20,668 bases of DNA from Chitinophaga pinensis (lineage in GTDB: Bacteria > Bacteroidota > Bacteroidia > UKL13-3). Each line of letters opens with the position of its first letter. Positions within the stretch are counted from its first letter, which is position 1. The notes beneath the pieces are model-generated. The model did not search any database, was not told where the DNA came from, and worked only from the letters and a program-made list of their open reading frames with translations. The stretch covers positions 1-20,668 of the forward strand of contig CAMCJW010000013.1 in the NCBI GenBank assembly GCA_945875195.1, in the 5' to 3' direction. Positions 1-6,441 of this stretch are shown here, one piece after another. The translations under genes and the position numbers were made by a program.

Positions 1-800
1 TGAATGGAGTCGGCATAGGCCTCTCCATGAATTTGACCATTGGTATATTTGGCCATGTACTTGAGCACAAAAATGGGTGTAACAGAGGAGAAATGGTAAT
101 AACCTGTTATGCTTTTATTGTAAGTAGAATAGGTATGAAAAATTAGCGGTAGGAGTATAAATGGCAATAAATATTTGAGGCAATTTTTCTTGATAAACCC
201 AAAGAATAAAATGAGGGCAATGCTCATCCCTAATAAAAATGCAACTGGCTTTGTGAGCATCGCTAGTGCAAAGAAAACAACAGCTAAAATGCTCTTGCGA
301 AAATTTGGTTCAGACCATAAATAATAGGTAAAATAGAATGACCAAAACAATAAGCTTTGAAACAAAATATCGCTCATCACAAAATTGCAATGTATTATTT
401 GTGAAGGATAGAGAATCAGTGTGAGGAGGAGTGTGAGTTTGGTGTTATTTTGGTTCAGACCAAGTTCTTTGGCAAATTTTAGTACGCCCCAAATGGTGCT
501 TAAACTAATAAGTAATTGCAAAAATAAAATAGCATAATCGGTTTGAACCAAAACTTTGAGGCAGTAAATAATAAAGCCATAAACAGGTGGGCGAAAGCTG
601 TAGTAATCTGGTTTTATTGGACCTTGCCAAGGGGCAGCATATAAACTATGGTGTAGTTTGATGTTTTCTGCTTGCGATAAGTAGTCAATAGAATCAACCA
701 AATAAATACTAGCAGTTTGCCAAGCTTGCAAGAAGCCCAATAGGTGCAAAATAATTGCAGCTATCCAAAATTGCTTGGCAGAAATAGTTGGCAGATTCAC
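1..800 (-). CDS. GT-C family membrane glycosyltransferase (ArnT/PMT-like), 3' end outside window
   Basis: Read on the minus strand, the frame stays open for 266 codons from a GTG at 800 to the left edge, so the C-terminus is missing. The N-terminus (NLPTISAKQFWIAAIILHLL) starts a hydrophobic helix, and an acidic loop follows (YLVDSIDYLSQAEN). This is the layout of GT-C glycosyltransferases, where an Asp in the first periplasmic loop is catalytic and the donor is a polyprenyl-phosphate sugar. At least five more hydrophobic helices follow, with an FRPPVYGF segment before the second. An in-frame TGA lies about 27 bases upstream with no ATG in between, so GTG is the only plausible start. It begins one base after the stop of the arginase-like gene, which points to co-transcription. 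The acceptor (glycan, lipid A or protein) cannot be told. The family call is inferred from topology and the acidic loop. Confidence 0.75.
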   Translation of the reverse strand, partial: MNLPTISAKQFWIAAIILHLLGFLQAWQTASIYLVDSIDYLSQAENIKLHHSLYAAPWQGPIKPDYYSFRPPVYGFIIYCLKVLVQTDYAILFLQLLISLSTIWGVLKFAKELGLNQNNTKLTLLLTLILYPSQIIHCNFVMSDILFQSLLFWSFYFTYYLWSEPNFRKSILAVVFFALAMLTKPVAFLLGMSIALILFFGFIKKNCLKYLLPFILLPLIFHTYSTYNKSITGYYHFSSVTPIFVLKYMAKYTNGQIHGEAYADSI

Positions 801-801
801 T

Positions 802-1962
802 TTACAACTTCTGAAATGTCTTCATCCACCTGTCTGGAATTTCGTCGTTTTGGGCGGTTTGGTAGTCTTTGTAGCTGCATGGAACAATGAACTTGCCTTC
901 GTGTTTGCTGCGCTCATGTGGATAGGGAACTTCCATCCACCAACGGTTGCTGAGCACACTTTTGTAAAAGGTAAGCTCGTGGTTCATGTTTTTATTGGTG
1001 GTATGGTAGATCAAATAATCTTTGCTTTCTGCAACTGGGTAATCGTTTCTCCTATTGGTATAGCCTTCAATAAAATACCAAATCATTTGCGCCATTAACC
1101 CACTCGTAACATTGTTTTTGTCTTGTGTGGGATTTAAATCATAAAAGCCTACGCTCATTAAATCGTTACTTAGGCCTGCGTATCTGCTGATTTGACAAGC
1201 TTCTTCGCCACTGATGCCATTAGGTGAAGGCTTAAGTTGGCCAGGTGCATCGGATGCTTTGATGGCTTGCATGCTCATGGCCAACATATTTGCATTGCGG
1301 CAATAAGGTTCTATTTCTTGCATGTTGCCTCGCAAACTTCCTAATCGCAACATATCAAAATTCATGCGTTCAAAGGCATCATAAGTTTCTGGTTCAACAA
1401 AATGTCCTTGATATGCTGCTTGGGTGATATTGAATAAAAACTCTGGCTCATGCGCAATGATGCGTGGGAGGTAATTGTTTTTTGTAGGTTCATCAAAAAC
1501 TTGCATTTCCATTTTGGCATCCACCAAAACCAATTGCATATTGGGCGTAATACCTTGAAAACTGGCATATTGAGCAACAATTAAATCTTGACTTCCACCA
1601 ATAACCACCGATAAAATTTTGGCTTTATTGAGTTCTGCCAATGTTTGACGGAGCGCAAAATGACTATCATTCACCTCATTTCCAGCTTCAATGTTTCCTA
1701 AATCTAAAATACGAATATCGGTACGGGGTTTTACTAGGTTATATAATTCTTTGCGCACGGCATCTGGTGCCAATGCACATCCTTCAAATTCCGGTCTGAA
1801 CCTATCCTCTTTTACTCCTAAAATAACGAGGTCGAACCCCGCAAAATCTGGCAGTATTCCATCATAGAAATGAGTGGAATTGAAGAGAGTTTTGCTGCTA
1901 TTTCCTTGGTCGAATGACCTAATTTGACTTGCAGAAAGTGGGTGTATGTAATCGTTGATCAT
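802..1962 (-). CDS. Arginase/formimidoylglutamase-fold protein with degenerate metal site
   Basis: The 386-residue protein has the layout of the arginase/agmatinase/formimidoylglutamase superfamily and closely resembles Bacteroidota proteins often annotated as formimidoylglutamase. Shared stretches include LDLGNIEAG, SDAPG, a GEE-Q-SRYAG region, MIWYFIEGY and a C-terminal IPDRW. The metal-binding motifs are altered. Where active enzymes have GGDHS, this one has GGSQD (about residues 122-126). Where they have DAHxD it has DAKMEM (about 147-152). Where they have SxDxDxxDP it has SMQAIKASDAPG (about 230-241). Hydrolysis of a guanidino or formimino substrate is therefore doubtful. The frame extends upstream to a GTG at 2025, but homologs begin near the ATG at 1962 (MINDYIHPLSASQ), so that start is preferred. 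This leaves 65 bp to the divergent SDR gene for promoters. It sits just upstream of the glycosyltransferase gene. Function is unknown. Confidence 0.8.
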   Translation of the reverse strand: MINDYIHPLSASQIRSFDQGNSSKTLFNSTHFYDGILPDFAGFDLVILGVKEDRFRPEFEGCALAPDAVRKELYNLVKPRTDIRILDLGNIEAGNEVNDSHFALRQTLAELNKAKILSVVIGGSQDLIVAQYASFQGITPNMQLVLVDAKMEMQVFDEPTKNNYLPRIIAHEPEFLFNITQAAYQGHFVEPETYDAFERMNFDMLRLGSLRGNMQEIEPYCRNANMLAMSMQAIKASDAPGQLKPSPNGISGEEACQISRYAGLSNDLMSVGFYDLNPTQDKNNVTSGLMAQMIWYFIEGYTNRRNDYPVAESKDYLIYHTTNKNMNHELTFYKSVLSNRWWMEVPYPHERSKHEGKFIVPCSYKDYQTAQNDEIPDRWMKTFQKL

Positions 1963-2027
1963 GTGTGTTGGTAAATATTGAATAAATCTGCTTAATTTAG
2001 CGGTCCAATTAATACACATTTCCACAC

Positions 2028-3056
2028 TTGGTACTTGTAACTGGCGCTACTGGTTTTTTAGGTTCACATTTGGTTTGTAGGCTTTTGGCCGATGGGCAAA
2101 TTGTGCGAGCTTGTAGGCGAAATACTTCTGATACCAAGGAGTTCAACCTGGTGTTTCAACATTATTTTCCAGAATATACACAGCAATTAGCGCTTGCTAA
2201 AAACTTAGTTTGGGTTCAAACCGATGTATTAGAATTAGACACCTTGGCAGAAGCCATAATTGGGGTAGAATGGGTTTACCATTGCGCGGCTTTGGTTTCC
2301 TTTGAGGCTGCCGATAGAGATTTATTGATGGAAGTGAATTCAATTGGAACTGCCAATGTAGTTAATTTATGTTTGATCAACGGAGTAAAAAACCTATGTT
2401 ATGTTAGTTCAATAGCTTCTTTAGGTAGAACCAAAAGCGGCAGCACCATGGATGAACACAGCAAATGGGAAACCAGCGCGCTTAACAGTAATTATGCCAT
2501 TAGCAAGTATAGAGCCGAATTAGAAGTATGGCGTGGCTCGGAGGAGGGCTTAGATGTTATCATTGTAAACCCAGGTGTAATCATTGGTGTAGGAGATTTT
2601 AAGAAAGGTTCAAATTCATTGGTACACAGTATTTACAAAGGCATGCCACTTTATTCAATGGGTGTAAATGGCTATGTAGATGTAAAAGATGTGGCGCGTG
2701 CAATGGTTTTGTTGGTTAAAAGCAAAATTAGAAACCAGCGTTTTGTAATGGTTGGTTCAAACCTTAGGATACGTGATTTGTTTTTTATGTTGGCTGATGG
2801 TTTTCATAAAAAACGTCCTTATATAATGGTAACGCCATTTTTGGCAGCTCTTTCCTGGCGAGTAATGAAGGTGGTTAGGTTATTTTACAAAAAGGGAATA
2901 GCCATTACCAAAGAAACAGCAAGAGCCGCAGTAAATGAGTCGTATTACAACTCAAATAAAATAATTACCGAATTATCATTTACTTTTACACCCATAGAAA
3001 ACACAGTTAAAGAATGCTGTGAAGTGTATTTAAAAACAACAACAAATAATATATGA
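2028..3056 (+). CDS. NAD(P)-dependent epimerase/dehydratase (extended SDR family)
   Basis: The 342-residue protein is an extended short-chain dehydrogenase/reductase. The nucleotide-binding loop GATGFLGSHL is at residues 6-15. An acidic VQTDVLEL segment (about 63-70) matches the adenine-contacting Asp, YHCAALVSF (84-92) is the conserved NAAL-type strand, and the catalytic pair is Y156xxxK160 (YAISKYRAE), with candidate catalytic serines at 127-128. The family acts on nucleotide sugars, flavonoids or sterols, and the substrate cannot be deduced here. The start is TTG. An in-frame TAA lies 18 bases upstream with no ATG or GTG between, and homologs begin as M(I/V)LVTG, so TTG at 2028 is well supported. 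The stop overlaps the start of the lipoprotein gene (ATGA), implying translational coupling. Confidence 0.88.
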   Translation: MVLVTGATGFLGSHLVCRLLADGQIVRACRRNTSDTKEFNLVFQHYFPEYTQQLALAKNLVWVQTDVLELDTLAEAIIGVEWVYHCAALVSFEAADRDLLMEVNSIGTANVVNLCLINGVKNLCYVSSIASLGRTKSGSTMDEHSKWETSALNSNYAISKYRAELEVWRGSEEGLDVIIVNPGVIIGVGDFKKGSNSLVHSIYKGMPLYSMGVNGYVDVKDVARAMVLLVKSKIRNQRFVMVGSNLRIRDLFFMLADGFHKKRPYIMVTPFLAALSWRVMKVVRLFYKKGIAITKETARAAVNESYYNSNKIITELSFTFTPIENTVKECCEVYLKTTTNNI

Positions 3057-3742
3057 TGAACAGACTTCTTATCGGTTTTGCCGTAATTTTTACCATCTCT
3101 TGCAGTAACAATAACAGCAATGTAAATTACGAACAACTTTACAAACACAGTTTAGATGTAAAAGATTACCACACAGCCATTTTTGCTGTGCAATGCTTAT
3201 TGCAAAAAGACAGCACTCAATCGCAATATTTAGATTCATTGCCAGAATTATATGCGGCAGTAAGCAATTATGGCGCAACAGAATATTACACTGATATTGC
3301 CTTGAATACTCGCCCAACCGAAGAAAAATTATTGCAAATAAAAGCGCTTTGTTTACAAGAGGCAGGCAAAGGAAAAGAGCTATTAGATTTTTACAATAAG
3401 TTGTATGCATCAACTGGTAAAATTTCTTATTTGTATCAAATTGCCACCATACAATTAACGGCTGGAGATATGCAAGGTGCACAATCTTCTATTGCCACTT
3501 TGGAAGAAAAAATGGCTACTAGTAAAGACAGTGTAGATTTTATGATTTCGGAAACTGAAAAACAAAAAGTGCCAATTAGAGCAGCAGTTTACAATGTTAA
3601 AGCTTACTTAGCTGCGCAAAATAATAATTTATTGGGAGCCAAAAAGAATTTCGAATTGGCCTTAAAAGAATACCCAGATTTTATTACTGCTCAACAAAAT
3701 TACATGCGCTTAATGCAAGGTGCCAAACAACAACAACGCTAA
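3053..3742 (+). CDS. TPR-repeat lipoprotein
   Basis: The 229-residue protein starts with a lipoprotein signal peptide. A short basic N-terminus and hydrophobic core end in FTISC, placing the lipidated cysteine at residue 17, followed by an Asn/Ser-rich linker. The rest is helical with tetratricopeptide-like spacing: AIFAVQCLL, NYGATEYYTDIALNTRP, SYLYQIATIQLTAGD and a clear last repeat, LLGAKKNFELALKEYPDF. It is probably anchored in the envelope and acts as a protein-protein scaffold. It overlaps the SDR gene by four bases (ATGA) and is followed by a terminator at 3764, so the two genes form a unit. The start may be either of the two tandem ATG codons. No specific partner can be named. Confidence 0.82.
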   Translation: MMNRLLIGFAVIFTISCSNNNSNVNYEQLYKHSLDVKDYHTAIFAVQCLLQKDSTQSQYLDSLPELYAAVSNYGATEYYTDIALNTRPTEEKLLQIKALCLQEAGKGKELLDFYNKLYASTGKISYLYQIATIQLTAGDMQGAQSSIATLEEKMATSKDSVDFMISETEKQKVPIRAAVYNVKAYLAAQNNNLLGAKKNFELALKEYPDFITAQQNYMRLMQGAKQQQR

Positions 3743-3763
3743 GTGCTAATTTATTAAAAAAGT

Positions 3764-3795
3764 CGATTACTAGTTTTAGTAATCGCCTTTTTTTA
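3764..3795. terminator. Bidirectional intrinsic terminator between convergent genes
   Basis: A 9-bp perfect stem (CGATTACTA at 3764-3772 with TAGTAATCG at 3777-3785) closes a GTTT loop. It is flanked by AAAAAA on the left (from 3756) and a T-run on the right (3788-3794), so it can work in both directions. It lies 21 bases after the TPR lipoprotein stop and 18 bases beyond the stop of the flavoprotein gene on the other strand. Confidence 0.88.
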
Positions 3796-3812
3796 TGAGT
3801 TTAATTGCTGGA

Positions 3813-5075
3813 TTAATCATTCCACAATAATTTTAAATAAAAGCTAGGACTGCGCAATTTGGCGCGCATGTCTAAATCCTCAAACATGCAACTAATGGTG
3901 TCTCTTAAGGTTTTATTTTTATGGGCTTTGTTTACCACATAATTAAACAACCAAGGATATTTGCAGAGCTTTTGCATGGTATGGCTCAATTTTAATTCGT
4001 CCCATTGGCGGCTATAAAATGCATCATCGTATGCTAGGTTAAAGTCTGAACCAAATTTACTTTCTGATATACATTTTTGGATATGAGCAGCAGCCAACAT
4101 GCCGCTATACATGGCATTGCCAATTCCTTCACCTGTAAATGGATCAATTAGGCTACCCGCATCACCAGTGAGCAAATAATTATCGCCACTGAGGGAACGT
4201 TTTTTTGAACCTAAAGGCAATCCCCATCCTTCAATTTTACCTTCTAATTTTGCATTGGCAAAGCGGTGTTTAATTTTTGGATTATTGGCAATAGCCCTTA
4301 ACATATCTGCTTTTAAGTTTACCTTTTTCTTGCTTACAGTATCGCTCAGCATGCCTGCACCAATATTAGCTTTGCCACCTGGTAGTGGGAAAATCCAAAA
4401 ATAACCAGGTAATAATTCTTCTAGAAAATGTAGTTCAATATAATTTTGTGGATGTAAATCGGTTACCCCTTCATAATATGCTCTGATGCCTGCACAATAA
4501 TGAAGATTTTCCTTTTTTGTTTTGCCCAATTGCTTGCCAACCATAGATCTATCGCCTTCTGCGCCTACCAACATTTGTATGTTATTGAAATGATGGGTTT
4601 CCTTTTTACCTAAATAGTCCTGTTCGCAAATAATATCTATACCCGTTGCATGAGGCTTTATTTCAGTTAAAAGGGTTCCTTCCAGAACATTGGCGTAATT
4701 TCTATCTAATTGTTTAAATAACTCATAATCAAAATCCATCCTTTTGCTAATAAATCCGGGTGCATGTGCCTCTTGACTCATATCGCTTTTAAATGGAATA
4801 TCAATTGCTTTGCCATTGGGTGCCACAAATTTCACTCCCCAACTGGGTAGAAATTGCTCATTTTTTTCAGCAAAATGATGTAAGATTTTTTCATCAAGCT
4901 GTTTAAAAACATAAACAACCTTCCCACTCAGCGCGTCTCCACATACCTTATCGCGTGGAAAAATAGCTTTATCTATGATGGTGTGATGAATTTTGGCCTT
5001 GCTTAAAAACAGGGAAGTGGCGCAACCAGCTGGTCCTGCACCTATAATTACTATTGAATTTTGCGTATTGGTCAT
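3813..5075 (-). CDS. Geranylgeranyl-reductase-family FAD-dependent oxidoreductase
   Basis: The 420-residue flavoprotein has the Rossmann FAD motif IIGAGPAGCATSLFL at residues 10-24. The segment PRDKVCGDALS (40-50) is the PxxKxCG signature of the geranylgeranyl reductase family. GAEGDRS (171-177) follows in the middle, and GDAGSLIDPFTGEGIGNAM (304-322) is the second FAD-contacting motif with the family's G-GEGI sequence. Family members reduce isoprenoid double bonds or hydroxylate related substrates; in Bacteroidota the physiological substrate is usually unknown. No isoprenoid or quinone genes lie nearby. The ATG directly follows the TTTTTT tract of a terminator hairpin, so the start is unambiguous and the leader is unusually short. 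A TATTTTCG box at 5103-5110 may be its own promoter. Confidence 0.87.
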   Translation of the reverse strand: MTNTQNSIVIIGAGPAGCATSLFLSKAKIHHTIIDKAIFPRDKVCGDALSGKVVYVFKQLDEKILHHFAEKNEQFLPSWGVKFVAPNGKAIDIPFKSDMSQEAHAPGFISKRMDFDYELFKQLDRNYANVLEGTLLTEIKPHATGIDIICEQDYLGKKETHHFNNIQMLVGAEGDRSMVGKQLGKTKKENLHYCAGIRAYYEGVTDLHPQNYIELHFLEELLPGYFWIFPLPGGKANIGAGMLSDTVSKKKVNLKADMLRAIANNPKIKHRFANAKLEGKIEGWGLPLGSKKRSLSGDNYLLTGDAGSLIDPFTGEGIGNAMYSGMLAAAHIQKCISESKFGSDFNLAYDDAFYSRQWDELKLSHTMQKLCKYPWLFNYVVNKAHKNKTLRDTISCMFEDLDMRAKLRSPSFYLKLLWND

Positions 5076-5100
5076 AAAAAAGCCCTGCTATCAACAGGGC
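5076..5100 (-). terminator. Intrinsic terminator directly upstream of the flavoprotein start codon
   Basis: On the minus strand GCCCTG (5100-5095), a 7-base loop and CAGGGC (5087-5082) form a 6-bp GC-rich stem, followed by six T residues that run straight into the ATG at 5075. It ends transcription from the gene at 5135-5713. Because it abuts the next start codon, it could instead be a leader attenuator for that gene. Confidence 0.8.
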
Positions 5101-5102
5101 CT

Positions 5103-5110
5103 CGAAAATA
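5103..5110 (-). promoter_or_regulatory. Possible -7 box for the flavoprotein gene
   Basis: TATTTTCG on the minus strand resembles the Bacteroidota -7 consensus TAnnTTTG, and the same octamer recurs at 5846-5853 and at 13619-13626. There is no TTTG 19 bases upstream. If it is used, transcription would start inside the terminator stem, so this gene's own mRNA would not form that hairpin. This is inference from position only. Confidence 0.3.
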
Positions 5111-5134
5111 ATATTTTAAGCTTAAACTATGCTA

Positions 5135-5713
5135 TTAATCTAAACGGTAGAAAATACCACCACTTAAAAAACCATTGTAGCCGAAGCCTAATTCGCCAAA
5201 AACGCCTAATTGAGAGCCATAACGAAATCCCATAAAGTTAGCTTGATAAGCTGCCGCTAAATCATTTGCTTTTACTTTGGTATCTTGGTTTTTGGCAGTT
5301 GCATAACTAACACCAAAATCTAATCCGCTATAGAGGATAAATTTTGGCTTGTCAATATACTTGTATTGCGTAGACGCCATTAAGGTATAATTTACAAAGT
5401 TTACTCTTATTACATCGCTGCTGCCATTTTTATTAATGACTTCAATATTTGAATAATTAAATTCTGCACCTAAAATGAAATGTTTATTTTCATGACTTCT
5501 AATTCCTAAACGGATTGGTCCAGAGGTGATATACGTTTGTCCAATGTTTTCGGATCGTGGCATTACGGCATTGTATAAAGCGTGATTGGCTGCTTTTACC
5601 ATATTTTCTTGATGGGAAGAGGTGCCAATTCCAACATGGACTTCTAAATTACTTTGGGCTTTTACTGCAAAAGCAAAAATTCCGATAGCAATTAAGGTAA
5701 ATATTTTTTTCAT
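5135..5713 (-). CDS. Secreted beta-rich (outer-membrane-barrel-like) protein of unknown function
   Basis: The 192-residue protein has a classical signal peptide, MKKIFTLIAIGIFAFAVKAQ, with probable cleavage after KAQ. The mature part alternates polar and hydrophobic residues (NYTLMASTQYKYIDKPKFIL, GFRYGSQLGVFGELGFGYNG) and ends in an aromatic strand, GGIFYRLD. This resembles small porin-like 8-stranded barrels (OMP_b-brl type) of Bacteroidota, though no sure family match can be claimed. It has its own promoter-like boxes at 5786-5816 and a terminator at 5076-5100, so it is probably transcribed alone and divergently from the gene at 5872. The role is not known. Confidence 0.75.
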   Translation of the reverse strand: MKKIFTLIAIGIFAFAVKAQSNLEVHVGIGTSSHQENMVKAANHALYNAVMPRSENIGQTYITSGPIRLGIRSHENKHFILGAEFNYSNIEVINKNGSSDVIRVNFVNYTLMASTQYKYIDKPKFILYSGLDFGVSYATAKNQDTKVKANDLAAAYQANFMGFRYGSQLGVFGELGFGYNGFLSGGIFYRLD

Positions 5714-5785
5714 ACGATGTAATAAAATTTTTAATAATCAGGGCAGAACTCTCAATAAGTTGACTTTATTTCCTTTCTGCACTTA

Positions 5786-5816
5786 CGAATGTAAAAATAT
5801 TTTCTTTAATTTCAAC
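5786..5816 (-). promoter_or_regulatory. Bacteroidota-type promoter for the secreted protein gene
   Basis: On the minus strand GTTG (5816-5813), exactly 19 bases, then TACATTCG (5793-5786) fits the TTTG-N19-TAnnTTTG pattern with one mismatch in each box. Transcription would start near 5779 and give a leader of about 65 bases. Confidence 0.55.
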
Positions 5817-5829
5817 TGACAATCTGTCA
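5817..5829. promoter_or_regulatory. Operator-like palindrome shared by divergent promoters
   Basis: TGACA-ATC-TGTCA is a perfect 5-bp inverted repeat with a 3-bp centre. It touches the -33 box of the leftward promoter (5813-5816) and contains the candidate -33 box of the rightward promoter (TCTG at 5823-5826), so one bound regulator could control both. No regulator gene lies next to it. Confidence 0.35.
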
Positions 5830-5853
5830 ATGGCTTAATTTTTGGTATTTTCG
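5823..5853 (+). promoter_or_regulatory. Candidate promoter for the small conserved protein gene
   Basis: TCTG (5823-5826), 19 bases, then TATTTTCG (5846-5853) fits TTTG-N19-TAnnTTTG with one mismatch in each box. A start near 5860 would give a leader of about 12 A/T-rich bases before the ATG at 5872. Confidence 0.45.
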
Positions 5854-5871
5854 CTTTACTATTTAAATAAA

Positions 5872-6369
5872 ATGGATAATCTTTCAAAATTACCTGCGAA
5901 TTCTCGTTTGTGGATTTATACTGCCGATAGGACATTAACTGCATCAGAAGTTAGTGAAATTCAAATGAAGTTAGGTTCCTTTACGCAAAGTTGGACTGCC
6001 CACGATGTTCAATTGCAAGCAGGAACTAGCATACTTTGGAGTCAAGTGGTTTTAATTGCTGTAAACGAGGCTTTTCATGGGATTAGCGGTTGCGGAATAG
6101 ACAAATCTGTTAAGGTAATGAAAGATTTAGGCGAAGCCTACCAGCTTAATTTCTTCAACAGATTTCTTGCATTGGTTAAATCTGGAGAAAGCCTGTTAAC
6201 TTTAAATAAAAATGATTTACAGCAAGCATTAGATAGTGGAGAGTTAGATGAAAATAGTTTGGTCTTGAATTCGCTTGCTCAAACATTGGGTCAGTTTGCT
6301 GATAATAATTTTATTCCCATGCATTCATTTTGGATGGCACCACAGCTAAATTTTTCAGTAGAAAAATAG
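5872..6369 (+). CDS. Small Bacteroidota-specific protein, often misnamed 'ABC transporter ATPase'
   Basis: The 165-residue soluble protein resembles a compact Bacteroidota family usually annotated as ABC transporter ATPase. It has no Walker A, signature or Walker B motif, so that name is not supported. Recognisable family features are an N-terminal SRLWIYTADRTLTASEV, SWTAHDVQLQA, and the central SGCGIDKSVKVMKDLG containing the only cysteine, then FFNRFLALV. The pattern suggests a small alpha/beta fold in which the cysteine and neighbouring Asp-Lys may matter. A TTG exists ten codons upstream, but ATG at 5872 matches the family start (MDNL-LP-SR) and sits after an A-rich leader. It lies 72 bp before ftsH in the same orientation. 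Its function is unknown. Confidence 0.78.
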   Translation: MDNLSKLPANSRLWIYTADRTLTASEVSEIQMKLGSFTQSWTAHDVQLQAGTSILWSQVVLIAVNEAFHGISGCGIDKSVKVMKDLGEAYQLNFFNRFLALVKSGESLLTLNKNDLQQALDSGELDENSLVLNSLAQTLGQFADNNFIPMHSFWMAPQLNFSVEK

Positions 6370-6441
6370 AATTTAAAAAATAATTAAAACAAATTTCCTT
6401 TTTAGCAACTTAGTATATAGGTTGCAACAATTAAAGAACAC

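Noticed and set aside
775..1098. 107-codon plus-strand open frame
   Set aside because: It lies opposite the arginase-like gene and the glycosyltransferase start; its composition is that of antisense sequence and it matches no family.
6401..6412. TTTAGCAACTTA shared by the ftsH upstream region and the moeA upstream region (13702-13713)
   Set aside because: A 12-mer shared within 20 kb of AT-rich DNA is expected by chance, and the distances to the two ATGs differ (29 and 10 bases).
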